Source: Cellvibrio sp. KY-GH-1 (GTDB lineage: Bacteria > Pseudomonadota > Gammaproteobacteria > Pseudomonadales > Cellvibrionaceae). Taken from it: a stretch of DNA of 64,000 nt. The position numbers and the translations under genes were made by a program. This document shows positions 9,169 to 17,330 of this stretch, piece after piece. The stretch covers positions 4,175,501 through 4,239,500 of the forward strand of contig NZ_CP031728.1 in assembly GCF_008806975.1 (NCBI RefSeq), written 5' to 3'. The notes below the pieces were generated by a model. The model was not told the origin of the DNA. It saw only the letters and a list, made by a program, of their open reading frames with translations, and ran no database searches. The stretch's first letter is position 1. Every line of letters starts with the position of its first letter.

Positions 9169-10347
9169 TTAACTGCGCGCGAGCCAGAGATTGGGATCGA
9201 CAGGTTTGCCCTGATGGCGAATTTCAAAATACAAACCAGCACTGGCCTGGCCGCCGGAGTTGCCCACGGTTGCGATGGCTTCACCCGCCTGCACCGGTTC
9301 GCCGGCTTTTTTTAGTAAGCGTTGGTTGTGCGCGTAGAGACTCATATAGCCTTCGCCGTGATCAATAATCACTAGTAATCCGTGGCCGCCAAAATAATCG
9401 GCAAATACTACGCGCCCGTGATGTACCGCCTGCACACTATTGCCCATGGGTGCGGAAATATAAGCGCCGCTCCAATTCATTTGCCCGGCAATACGCGCAC
9501 TCCCAAAGCGATGCACCATGCTACCCTGAGTGGGCCAAGGCATACGCCCCTTGCGCTGGGAGAATTTTTCACCACCTTTTGGCAGTGGCACATACCCAGG
9601 AGCATTTATTGCGCCGGTAGTAGCCACTTGGCGGGTAACCCGATCGAGCAGGGCCTGCAATTTGCGGCGATCCTCGCTTAATTGCTTGAGCGCTTGGTTT
9701 TTACTTTTCAGGTCTTCATTTACTTTTGCGAGTGCCTGTGCGCGTTCGCCGTGAATATTTTTTAAAGCGTCGCGCTGGCTGTCCAGTGCGCTTTGCATGC
9801 CCGCTAACTCAAGCGTTTTTTTTTCTATTTCGGGTGTGAGTGCATCGATGCGGGTGATGGTTTCAAGGTAGGATTTCATTTTAGCGGTGTGCGCTTCCAT
9901 AAAGTAACTATGGTATTTCATGATGCGCGATACCTGATCAGGCGATTCCTGATTGAGCAACACTTTCACTTCACTTTGCTCGCCCAGCTTGTGCGCGGCG
10001 CGCATTTGCTCCGCGATTTGGGTTTGCTGGTTTTTGCGCGCCTGCTCCAACTGGCTGCGCTCACTTTTTAACTGGTTCAACTCTTTATTTTGCTGATTAA
10101 GTTCTTTATTAATTTCATCAGCTTTTTTTTGTAGTTCATTAATTTGTTGTTCGGATTTTTCCAGATCTTTTTGCAAATCCGTGCGCGTGCCCTGTACTTC
10201 CTTTAACTCTTTTTGCAGCGCTTCGATTTCTTTTTGCAGTTTGGCCATATCGGCTTTTTCATCGGCCTGCGCGCCAGTGCAAATTAATACGGCGCAGAGC
10301 AAGCTTTTGAGCGCGAAGGTTTTGGTGAAAGCAAAAAGTCGACTCAT
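9169..10347 (-). CDS. envC: Murein hydrolase activator EnvC
   Basis: Periplasmic activator of the amidases that split the septum. Signal peptide about 1-28, then a long coiled coil (about 30-255) rich in Lys/Glu/Gln heptads, then a LytM/M23 domain (about 270-392). The LytM domain is catalytically degenerate: the usual metal-binding H-x-H is replaced in GLYFEIRHQG, and the first ligand motif is also altered. This is as expected for EnvC, which activates amidases and does not cut peptidoglycan itself. The order envC-ctpA-yibQ is conserved. A 150-nt gap with a weak hairpin (9119-9146) separates it from ctpA. Confidence 0.95.
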   Translation of the reverse strand: MSRLFAFTKTFALKSLLCAVLICTGAQADEKADMAKLQKEIEALQKELKEVQGTRTDLQKDLEKSEQQINELQKKADEINKELNQQNKELNQLKSERSQLEQARKNQQTQIAEQMRAAHKLGEQSEVKVLLNQESPDQVSRIMKYHSYFMEAHTAKMKSYLETITRIDALTPEIEKKTLELAGMQSALDSQRDALKNIHGERAQALAKVNEDLKSKNQALKQLSEDRRKLQALLDRVTRQVATTGAINAPGYVPLPKGGEKFSQRKGRMPWPTQGSMVHRFGSARIAGQMNWSGAYISAPMGNSVQAVHHGRVVFADYFGGHGLLVIIDHGEGYMSLYAHNQRLLKKAGEPVQAGEAIATVGNSGGQASAGLYFEIRHQGKPVDPNLWLARS

Positions 10348-10383
10348 AGTAGTTAACAGTTCGTAGTTGTCGTCAGTGCCGAA

Positions 10384-10418
10384 AAAAATAAAACGGCTAG
10401 CAAGTGCCAGCCGTTTAG
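10384..10418 (-). terminator. Intrinsic terminator after gpmI
   Basis: Read on the minus strand: stem AAACGGCTGG...CTAGCCGTTT followed by TATTTTTTTT. It sits about 25 nt after the gpmI stop, so much gpmI transcription should stop before envC. Confidence 0.85.
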
Positions 10419-10442
10419 TGTCGTTGCTCGATCGGGTACTGA

Positions 10443-11990
10443 TTAGCCAAGGCTAATCAGGTTTTTACCGGTCATTTCTTTAGGTTGTGACACACCCATC
10501 AATGCCAGAATAGTCGGTGCTACATCCGCGAGTGAACCACCGTTGGCCATAGTGCCTTTACGCTCGCTCACAAAAATAAAGGGTACCGGCAGTGTTGAGT
10601 GCTGGGTGTGAGGCTGACCGGTTTCTTCATCGAACATTTCTTCCACGTTGCCGTGGTCAGCGGTAATCAATGCATCGCCACCGACTTTTTTCACTGCGGC
10701 GAGTACTTTGTCCAGGCATACGTCAATGGCTTCTACTGCTTTGACCGCGGCTTCCATCAAGCCTGAGTGGCCTACCATGTCGCAGTTGGCGTAGTTGCAA
10801 ATGATCGCGTCGTATTTGCCTGACTCAATCGCAGCAACCAATTTTTCAGTGACTTCCGGTGCACTCATTTCCGGTTTCAAGTCGTAGGTGGCGACCTGTG
10901 GTGACGGAACCAAAATGCGATCCTCGCCTGGATAAACTACTTCGTTACCGCCGTTGAAGAAGAAAGTCACGTGCGCATATTTTTCGGTTTCAGCGATACG
11001 CAATTGGGTTTTGCCCAAACCGGAAATATATTCGCCAAACGAATTGCTCAAATCTTCCGGCGGATAAGCGATAGGCGCCTTGATGCTGGAAGCGTATTCG
11101 GTGGTTTGTACAAAATGCGCGATGGCTGGATGGGTGTCGCCGCGATCAAAACCATCGAAAGGTTCGTCAATTAATGCACGTGTGATTTCGCGCGCGCGAT
11201 CCGGGCGGAAGTTCATAAATATCACAGAGTCACCGTCGTTGATGGTGGCTACTTCCTCATCTTCGCCGCAGATTACCGTTGCTTTTACGAACTCATCGTT
11301 TTCGCCGCGCTCGTAAGCGGCTTTCAAACCGTCAACAGCGGTCAGCGAGTCAAATTCTGCATCACCTGTCACCATGACATCGTAGGCCGCTTTAACACGA
11401 TCCCAGCGGTTGTCGCGGTCGAGCGCAAAATAGCGTCCAACGATAGATGCTACCCGACCGGTACCCAGTTGCTTGAACAGCTCTTCGGCTTTTTGCAGTG
11501 AGCTTTCTGCACTGCGCGGCGGTGTGTCACGACCGTCAAGGAAAGCGTGCAGATAGACATTTTTTGCGCCGCGCTCAACAGCCATTTTGATCATCGCGTA
11601 CATATGATCCTGATGGCTGTGTACACCGCCTTCAGAGAGTAAACCCAGGATATGTACCGCTTTGTCATTGGCAATGGCGCTGTCTATGGCTTTCACGTAT
11701 TCGGGGTTGGTGAAGAAGTCGCCGTCACTGATGGATTTGTTGATGCGGGTGAAGCTTTGGTAAACCACGCGGCCGGCACCAATAGTGGTATGCCCCACTT
11801 CAGAGTTGCCCATCTGGCCATCGGGCAGACCTACGTCCATACCTGAGGTAGCAATCAGGGTGTTGGGGCAGGTTTTCCAGAGGTTGTCATACACCGGCGT
11901 ATTGGCGGCGTAAACAGCGTTGTATTTGGTTTTTTCCGAATAGCCGTAACCGTCGAGGATCAGCAAAACTACAGGTTTTTTGGCGCTCAT
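10443..11990 (-). CDS. gpmI: 2,3-bisphosphoglycerate-independent phosphoglycerate mutase
   Basis: Manganese-dependent glycolytic enzyme interconverting 3- and 2-phosphoglycerate through a phosphoserine intermediate. Alkaline-phosphatase-fold motifs are visible: Asp13 in LLILDGYGY, Ser63 in MGNSEVGH (phosphoserine site), [16 protein letters not shown], the PDRAREI segment and C-terminal metal motifs [10 protein letters not shown] and [10 protein letters not shown]. Length of 515 residues is normal. The ATG at 11990 faces a 375-nt divergent region shared with yibN. Followed by its own terminator. Confidence 0.98.
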   Translation of the reverse strand: MSAKKPVVLLILDGYGYSEKTKYNAVYAANTPVYDNLWKTCPNTLIATSGMDVGLPDGQMGNSEVGHTTIGAGRVVYQSFTRINKSISDGDFFTNPEYVKAIDSAIANDKAVHILGLLSEGGVHSHQDHMYAMIKMAVERGAKNVYLHAFLDGRDTPPRSAESSLQKAEELFKQLGTGRVASIVGRYFALDRDNRWDRVKAAYDVMVTGDAEFDSLTAVDGLKAAYERGENDEFVKATVICGEDEEVATINDGDSVIFMNFRPDRAREITRALIDEPFDGFDRGDTHPAIAHFVQTTEYASSIKAPIAYPPEDLSNSFGEYISGLGKTQLRIAETEKYAHVTFFFNGGNEVVYPGEDRILVPSPQVATYDLKPEMSAPEVTEKLVAAIESGKYDAIICNYANCDMVGHSGLMEAAVKAVEAIDVCLDKVLAAVKKVGGDALITADHGNVEEMFDEETGQPHTQHSTLPVPFIFVSERKGTMANGGSLADVAPTILALMGVSQPKEMTGKNLISLG

Positions 11991-12365
11991 AAATCGCTTC
12001 CAGTGTCGGGTGAACTTGAAGTGGCTGGCAGCTGGGGCGACTTGTGGTCGCCGCTATGCGCAACCCCAGGGTGGTGATCAGGGCGAAAGCCCGTAATTAG
12101 CAGGCATTCTAACGGGTTGGACGCCTCAACTCTATGTCTAAACAGGCTATAGGTCTTATAAATGCGGGAGTTTTTGGCGCATGCACCAGACCGATGCAAG
12201 CCCCGAATCGTGTATACTTCGCCGCCTTATCGCCCGAGCGCCGCCCGCGTGGATAAAGTTTCGATGGCTGTATTGAAATCGACTTTACCAATCCCCACTT
12301 TGATCGTACCGGGACAGGCGGCGGTGATTTCCTCCCCCCTGTAGATTTACAAGAAGGCCAAAACT
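11991..12365. other. Divergent intergenic region gpmI / yibN
   Basis: 375 nt with no gene I can support. It must hold promoters in both directions. The most promoter-like stretch on the plus strand is TGTATACT at 12211-12218, a possible -10 element about 150 nt before yibN, but no convincing -35 hexamer lies at the right distance. Short open frames here have no ribosome-binding site and no family resemblance. Confidence 0.5.
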
Positions 12366-12779
12366 GTGGATTTTTTTAATTTTGTTGCGCAAGAGTGGAT
12401 ACTCGTCACCATCCTGATTGTGTTGATTTATCTTTATGTGTGGCGCGACCGTATCAAGAGTGGCCGTCCGGTATCACCGCATGAGGTCACCCGTTTAGTC
12501 AATGAAGGCAACGCGGTAATTGTTGACCTGCGCGAAGGCGCCGAATTTAAAGCAGGGCATATTGTTGGTTCTGTGAATATCCCTTACGCCAAGCTCAGTA
12601 AGGAATCTACCGAAGTGGCAAGCCATAAAGGCAAGACCCTTATTCTGGTAGATAAACTCGGCCAACACGCTGGCGCAGTAGGCCGCCTGTTAGGTAAAGA
12701 AGGTTTTGAAGTGCGTCGCCTGGGCGGTGGTATCGCCGAGTGGCAGGCGCAGAGTCTGCCGTTAGTAAAAGGCAAGTAA
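12366..12779 (+). CDS. yibN: Membrane-anchored rhodanese-like protein without catalytic cysteine
   Basis: 137 residues: an N-terminal membrane helix (about 8-25, ILVTILIVLIYLYVW) and a cytoplasmic rhodanese domain (about 35-135) with VIVDLREGAEFKAGHIVGSVNIPY and GGGIAEWQ. The position of the active-site cysteine loop reads ILVDKLGQHAG, with Asp96 where catalytic rhodaneses have Cys, so sulfurtransfer is unlikely. As far as I recall, YibN relatives generally lack this cysteine. Starts at GTG 12366 with AAGAAGG upstream. It leads yibN-grxC-secB, a conserved order linked to protein export and redox control. Confidence 0.9.
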   Translation: MDFFNFVAQEWILVTILIVLIYLYVWRDRIKSGRPVSPHEVTRLVNEGNAVIVDLREGAEFKAGHIVGSVNIPYAKLSKESTEVASHKGKTLILVDKLGQHAGAVGRLLGKEGFEVRRLGGGIAEWQAQSLPLVKGK

Positions 12780-12809
12780 GTGTCACTGGTTTAATTTTTG
12801 GAGTTTTTT

Positions 12810-13067
12810 ATGGCCCGCGTGCTGATGTATACCACCGCTGTCTGTCCGTTCTGTGTTAACGCTAAAAAGCTGTTGGCTCAGAAAGGCGTTGCTGTGGAGG
12901 AAATTCGCGTGGATAGCCAACCGCAATTGCGTCAGGAAATGATGACCAAAAGCGGTCAGCGCACAGTTCCGCAGATCTGGATCGGCGACACCCATGTCGG
13001 CGGCTTTACCGATCTCTGGGCGCTGGATAAAGCGGGCAAACTGGATCCACTGCTGGCTCAACCCTGA
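12810..13067 (+). CDS. grxC: Glutaredoxin 3
   Basis: Small dithiol glutaredoxin (85 residues) that reduces disulfides and glutathione mixed disulfides in the cytoplasm. The active site CPFC (Cys12, Cys15) follows the first strand RVLMYTTAV. The TVPQIWIG cis-proline loop and the GGFTDL glutathione-binding end are intact. The start at ATG 12810 is chosen over TTG 12798, since TTGGAG just upstream makes a good ribosome-binding site and the family begins here. CPFC differs from the CPYC of E. coli Grx3, a common variant. Cotranscribed with yibN and secB. Confidence 0.96.
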   Translation: MARVLMYTTAVCPFCVNAKKLLAQKGVAVEEIRVDSQPQLRQEMMTKSGQRTVPQIWIGDTHVGGFTDLWALDKAGKLDPLLAQP

Positions 13068-13126
13068 TTGGGCTGGTTGTTTTATTGTTTAATCCCAAAA
13101 AGTCATCCCTACAAGTCGAGTTCATC

Positions 13127-13630
13127 ATGTCTGAAGAAAATAACCAACAAGCGGCAGAAGGCGCACAAGGCCCCATTTTCGCTATCCAACGTATTTATTT
13201 GAAAGATATTTCCTTTGAAACCCCGATGGGTCCAGAGGCTTTCACCAAGGCCTACAAGCCTAATATCCAACAAGATCTGAACATCCAGGCTAATCAGATT
13301 GAAGAAGGCCTGTTCGAGGTGGTGTTGCTGTTAACCATTACTGCGCGCATTGAAGATCGCGCCGTGTTCCTGGTGGAAGTGAAGCAAGCCGGTTTGTTTG
13401 CCATCGCCAATATTGAAGGCGCGGCAGTTACCCAACTGATCAATACCGCCTGCCCTCAGATCCTGTTCCCCTATGCGCGTGAAGCGATCGACAGCATCCT
13501 GGGCCGTGGCAGTTTCCCACCCTTAATGTTGGCGCCTATCAATTTTGACGCTGTGTTTGTACAGGCCATTGCGGCAGCTCAGCAACAAGTAGAGCAAGCC
13601 CAGGCGGAAAAGCCGGAAGTCGTTAACTAA
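13127..13630 (+). CDS. secB: Protein-export chaperone SecB
   Basis: Tetrameric cytoplasmic chaperone that holds preproteins unfolded and delivers them to SecA. The sequence shows the acidic N terminus (MSEENNQQ), FAIQRIYLKDISFETP, the ILFPYAREAIDS segment and GSFPPLMLAPINFD, all diagnostic. 167 residues, normal length. The ATG at 13127 matches the family N terminus; the more distal TTG at 13085 would add an unusual hydrophilic extension. Last gene of the yibN-grxC-secB unit, followed by a strong terminator. Confidence 0.97.
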   Translation: MSEENNQQAAEGAQGPIFAIQRIYLKDISFETPMGPEAFTKAYKPNIQQDLNIQANQIEEGLFEVVLLLTITARIEDRAVFLVEVKQAGLFAIANIEGAAVTQLINTACPQILFPYAREAIDSILGRGSFPPLMLAPINFDAVFVQAIAAAQQQVEQAQAEKPEVVN

Positions 13631-13649
13631 ACAGTTCTTCGGTTTACGG

Positions 13650-13682
13650 AAAGGCAACCACACGCTGGTTGCCTTTTTTATT
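13650..13682 (+). terminator. Intrinsic terminator after secB
   Basis: Stem AAGGCAACC / GGTTGCCTT with an ACACGCT loop and T6 ATTTTT tail, about 20 nt after the secB stop. Confidence 0.9.
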
Positions 13683-13790
13683 TTTCGACGCCATTTTTCC
13701 CGCTAGATCCAGTTCGGCAGTGGTTGCGGTTTGTAATCGTCACCAGTCTCGCATAATCTTCGCCTGCCGATGTTCGTCCCGAGACAGCCT

Positions 13791-15293
13791 ATGTTTAACC
13801 TCCGAAAAAATCTCACCCAGGCCAGCCATATAGCCGCAATTGATTTGGGCTCCAACAGTTTTCATATGATTGTCGCGCGCTGGGACAACGGCCAGCTCAA
13901 CTTGCTCGATCGCTTGCGCGAGCCGGTGCGCTTGGGGTTTGGTTTGCAGGAAGATGGCAGTCTGAGCGACGAAGCGCGCGAGCGAGCACTCGCTTGTATG
14001 GAGCGTTTTGGCGAGTGTTTGCGCGCATATCCCTCCCGTAGTGTGCGTATTGTGGGCACCAAAACGCTCCGCAGCGTTAACGATTCGCGCCAGTTTCTGC
14101 GCGATGCCGAACAGCGTCTCGGCCATCCGGTAGAGATTATTTCCGGCGATGAAGAGGCCCGCCTGATTTATTTGGGGGTGGCCCATTGTATTGCACCCGG
14201 TAAAGGCCACCGTATTGTGATGGACATTGGTGGCGCCAGTACTGAGGTGATTCTCGGCGAAGGCATGAAGCCTCTGCTCAAAGAGAGTTTGAACATGGGT
14301 TGCGTGTCTCTGACCAAGAAATTTTTTATGGACGGCAAAGTCAATGAGCGCTTGGTTAGCAAGGCGTTGATTGCCTGTTTGCAGGAGCTGGAGCCGGTAC
14401 AAGACGAATTTATCGAGCGCGGCTGGAACCAGGTCCTGGGCGCCTCGGGCAGTATCAAGGCGGTTGCCAAGGTCTGCGAGGCCAATGGTTGGAGCGACGG
14501 TACAATCTCCCTGCAGTCATTGGAAAAAATCCTCGCCTTGTATGTGCAGCACGGCAGTACTGATCTAACACTGCCCGGGTTATCCGATGATCGAAAACCG
14601 GTATTTCTTGGTGGGGTGATAGTGCTGAGCGCGCTCTTTGATGCGCTGCGGCTTGAAAACATGGTGGCGGCTGACTGGGCGCTGCGTGAAGGTTTACTGT
14701 TTGACCAGAAGGGCCGTCTGGAAAACCACGATATTCGTCAGGCAAGCGTGGACGCGCTGGCCGCGCGCTTCCATGTCAATATGGATAAAGCCAACGCGGT
14801 AGAAAAAACCGCATTGGGACTGCTAAAACAAGTCGCTAAAAGTTGGGATTTAATGGCAGAAGATGCCGGCAAATTGTTGGGTTGGGCAGCACGGTTGTAT
14901 CCCACGGGGCTGGATATTGCGCACAACGATTATCACAAACACTCAGCGTACATCGTCCAGCATGTAGATCTTGCCGGTTGTTCACGCGCCGAACAAATCC
15001 AACTGGCAGCGCTGGTGTTGGCCCATCGCAAACGCTTCCCCGCCAAAAGTTTTCCCATGGACAATACCGATTTGATTCGCCTCGCCATACTGTTGCGGTC
15101 GGCGGCGATTTTTCATCGTGGCAGAATTAAAGACGGCCTGCCGAGCATCAAATTGAAAGTCGATAACAAGAAAATAAAACTGTCGCTGCCGGAAAAATGG
15201 ATCCACTCCCATCCCTTGACCATGGCGGATCTGGAAACCGAACAGCGCCATTTGGGTGATATCGGTTACCAACTGGATGTCATCAGCCACTAA
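13791..15293 (+). CDS. ppx: Exopolyphosphatase (Ppx/GppA family)
   Basis: Releases phosphate from polyphosphate ends, or hydrolyses pppGpp; the two activities cannot be separated by eye. The ASKHA-fold phosphate-binding motifs are clear: AIDLGSNSFHMIVAR near the N terminus, VGTKTLRS, EIISGDEEARLIY and VMDIGGASTEVIL. A C-terminal HD-like helical region completes the roughly 500-residue long form. ATG 13791 gives 18 residues before the first strand, as in relatives; ATG 13770 would add seven. It is convergent with ppk, with three genes between them. Confidence 0.94.
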   Translation: MFNLRKNLTQASHIAAIDLGSNSFHMIVARWDNGQLNLLDRLREPVRLGFGLQEDGSLSDEARERALACMERFGECLRAYPSRSVRIVGTKTLRSVNDSRQFLRDAEQRLGHPVEIISGDEEARLIYLGVAHCIAPGKGHRIVMDIGGASTEVILGEGMKPLLKESLNMGCVSLTKKFFMDGKVNERLVSKALIACLQELEPVQDEFIERGWNQVLGASGSIKAVAKVCEANGWSDGTISLQSLEKILALYVQHGSTDLTLPGLSDDRKPVFLGGVIVLSALFDALRLENMVAADWALREGLLFDQKGRLENHDIRQASVDALAARFHVNMDKANAVEKTALGLLKQVAKSWDLMAEDAGKLLGWAARLYPTGLDIAHNDYHKHSAYIVQHVDLAGCSRAEQIQLAALVLAHRKRFPAKSFPMDNTDLIRLAILLRSAAIFHRGRIKDGLPSIKLKVDNKKIKLSLPEKWIHSHPLTMADLETEQRHLGDIGYQLDVISH

Positions 15294-15309
15294 TTGGCGT
15301 GGATAGCCG

Positions 15310-16170
15310 ATGCACTCGCCCTCAACAAAAAGCGGTTACCTGTTTGCCACTGGCGCGGTCCTTATTTGGTCTGGTTTCGTGCTGGTAGCGCGTATGGGTG
15401 GTACCAGCGGTTTGAATTCCTTTGATATCACAGCCCTGCGTTTTGGTGTGGCGGCGCTGGTGTTTTTGCCGCTCTGGTGGTTTTGGAAACGCATTCCCCT
15501 GTTCAATAAAACCGTATTATCCCTCGCGCTGACTGGCGGCGTTACTTATTCAATCGTAGTTTACCTGGCCTTTAAACATGCCCCGGCAGCTCATGGGGCG
15601 GTGTTGATTTCAGGCTTGCTCCCGTTTTTTGTACCCTTAATGGCGTTGCTGGTCCTCAAGGAACCGCTGCGGCGCAATTTGCGCTTTGCGTTGCCAGTGA
15701 TTGCGCTGGGGATAATGTGCCTCGGAGTGGATATTTTTTCGCGCAGCGAGAACACCCTGCCCGGTGATTTGTTGCTAATAGCCTCATCCCTTGTGTGGGC
15801 GCTCTACACCGTGCTCGCCAAGCGCTCGGGGCTGGATGCTTGGGGCACTGCCATCGGTTGTGCACTGCTGGCGGCCTTGATGTATCTGCCGGTGTATATA
15901 CTTTTTCTACCGAAGGCCATCATGCAGGCAGCGCTTAGCGATATTGTTTTACAAGGGGCTTACCAAGGCTTGGTAGTGGCCGTTATCGCGATGCTGTTTT
16001 ACATGGCGGCCATGACCCGCATTGGCCCAGCCAGAACCGGTGCCTGCATGGCCATGGTGCCCGCACTGGCGGGATTGGGTGCGTCGCTAATTTTGGGTGA
16101 ACCCTTAAATGCCTGGCTGGTTACCGGATTATTGACAACCAGTGCGGGTGCCTGGTTGGGCGCGCGGTGA
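15310..16170 (+). CDS. DMT-superfamily (EamA) transporter
   Basis: 286-residue inner-membrane protein with ten predicted hydrophobic helices in two EamA halves. The first half begins GYLFATGAVLIWSGFVLVARMG, and the second repeats the pattern at DLLLIASSLVWALYTVLAKR. The late segment ARTGACMAMVPALAGLGASLILGEPL is the usual second-repeat signature. Such proteins are mostly metabolite exporters; the substrate is unknown. It starts 16 nt after the ppx stop, so it may be cotranscribed with ppx. Confidence 0.9.
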   Translation: MHSPSTKSGYLFATGAVLIWSGFVLVARMGGTSGLNSFDITALRFGVAALVFLPLWWFWKRIPLFNKTVLSLALTGGVTYSIVVYLAFKHAPAAHGAVLISGLLPFFVPLMALLVLKEPLRRNLRFALPVIALGIMCLGVDIFSRSENTLPGDLLLIASSLVWALYTVLAKRSGLDAWGTAIGCALLAALMYLPVYILFLPKAIMQAALSDIVLQGAYQGLVVAVIAMLFYMAAMTRIGPARTGACMAMVPALAGLGASLILGEPLNAWLVTGLLTTSAGAWLGAR

Positions 16171-16290
16171 ATGCATAAACCCATATTCACACGATTCACC
16201 CGCGGGCGAAGATATACAGGCGCTTATTCGCTGACACTTGGATAAATAGATTTACACTTTTTTTAAAATAAATTATCAGGGATTTACACC

Positions 16291-17262
16291 ATGCTACGTA
16301 CACTACTTGGACTACTGTTACTCGTAACTTCTTATTCTGCTTTCGCCGCGAATGTAGAAAAACTTGCTAAAGGAAAATGGCTGCATCTAGCCACGAAAGA
16401 TTTTGAAATCATTACAGATCTGAACGAAAAAAAGGCGCGGATTTTGATGAATGACTTGGAGGCGTATCATTTTTTTCTGACGGAAATGATGGGAACCAAG
16501 CTTCAGCCAAATTTGGACCCGTTGCCAATTTTGGCGTTAGGTTCCAGTGCGAGCTTTAAACATATGGGGTTACCTAAAACGTGGGCGGGAGTATTTAGAT
16601 TTCGTCCGGATAGTTACCATGCTATAGCGAATGTCGATAATTATTCCGATGATTTGAAAAAACCGAGCTTTGGCCGGCAAGTGTTGCTGCATGAATATTC
16701 GCACTTTATGCAAAAGTTCTCGCTGAATCGCTTGCCTTACCCACTGTGGGTGCAAGAAGGCAAGGCGGAATATCTCGGGACCTTCAGGTTCGATGGTGAA
16801 AAAGTGTATTTGGGAAATCCCAAAGCAATTATGTTTCGCACATATGGCCTGTATTCAAATTCGGGTATGTTGAATATCGACGTTGAAGCGACGTTAAAAA
16901 CAAAAAATTTGCCAATGCAGTCGCAGAAAATGAGCGATCAAACTTTCGTCGATACCTTCTATGCGCGCTCTTTTTTTATTATGCATTACATAAACTCCAC
17001 CCCGGAGTTACGTGCGTCCTTGGTTAAGTATTTACAAGCGGTAAATGAAGGAAAAAATGAAGAGGACTCTTTGGCGATTGGATTTAATCAGACATTTGCC
17101 GAGTTTGAACAAAGTGTCACCGATTATGTGATAAACGGTTTGTATATGCGTGTTCTCTCTTTGAGAGATGGAAAGGTCTCATTTCCCGTGCCTGAAGTGA
17201 AAATCACTAAATTGGATACGGAAGCGTTTAAAGCCAAAATTGGAATATTTTTGGAAGAGTAA
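16291..17262 (+). CDS. Exported zinc metallopeptidase-like protein (peptidase MA / DUF1570 type)
   Basis: 323 residues with a signal peptide (MLRTLLGLLLLVTSYSAFA). The H134-E135-x-x-H138 motif in LLHEYSHFMQ, followed by WVQEGKAEYLG (Glu156 the likely third zinc ligand), gives a gluzincin signature HExxH-(17)-E typical of the peptidase-MA-like group. The N-terminal domain (LATKDFEIITDLNEKKARILMNDLE) resembles the pre-catalytic region of that group. The catalytic assignment is inference from motifs. It stands alone: 120 nt after the transporter and ending at a strong terminator. A housekeeping link is not evident. Base composition is slightly more A/T-rich than the flanks. Confidence 0.78.
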   Translation: MLRTLLGLLLLVTSYSAFAANVEKLAKGKWLHLATKDFEIITDLNEKKARILMNDLEAYHFFLTEMMGTKLQPNLDPLPILALGSSASFKHMGLPKTWAGVFRFRPDSYHAIANVDNYSDDLKKPSFGRQVLLHEYSHFMQKFSLNRLPYPLWVQEGKAEYLGTFRFDGEKVYLGNPKAIMFRTYGLYSNSGMLNIDVEATLKTKNLPMQSQKMSDQTFVDTFYARSFFIMHYINSTPELRASLVKYLQAVNEGKNEEDSLAIGFNQTFAEFEQSVTDYVINGLYMRVLSLRDGKVSFPVPEVKITKLDTEAFKAKIGIFLEE

Positions 17263-17280
17263 GTTTGCTGATCCTTAGAA

Positions 17281-17311
17281 AAAGCCGATGGCATCACCAT
17301 CGGCTTTTTTG
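17281..17311. terminator. Bidirectional terminator between peptidase gene and rgl11A
   Basis: 10-bp perfect stem AAGCCGATGG / CCATCGGCTT, loop CATCA, with A and T6 flanks. It serves the peptidase gene on the plus strand and rgl11A, whose stop is at 17331, on the minus strand. Confidence 0.92.
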
Positions 17312-17330
17312 TTTTCGGTCGTGGGAAAAA

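Noticed and set aside
9169-10347. Degenerate LytM active site as a broken peptidase
   Set aside because: EnvC-type activators are known to have degenerate LytM domains, so this is expected.
12162-12344. 60-codon open frame upstream of yibN
   Set aside because: No Shine-Dalgarno, proline/serine-rich translation without conserved features; more likely leader DNA.
12366-12779. Loss of the catalytic cysteine in the rhodanese domain as a novelty
   Set aside because: To my knowledge YibN-type single-domain proteins commonly lack this cysteine, so it is a family trait.
13740-14402. 220-codon minus-strand frame over ppx
   Set aside because: Lies wholly within ppx; its translation shows no domain logic.
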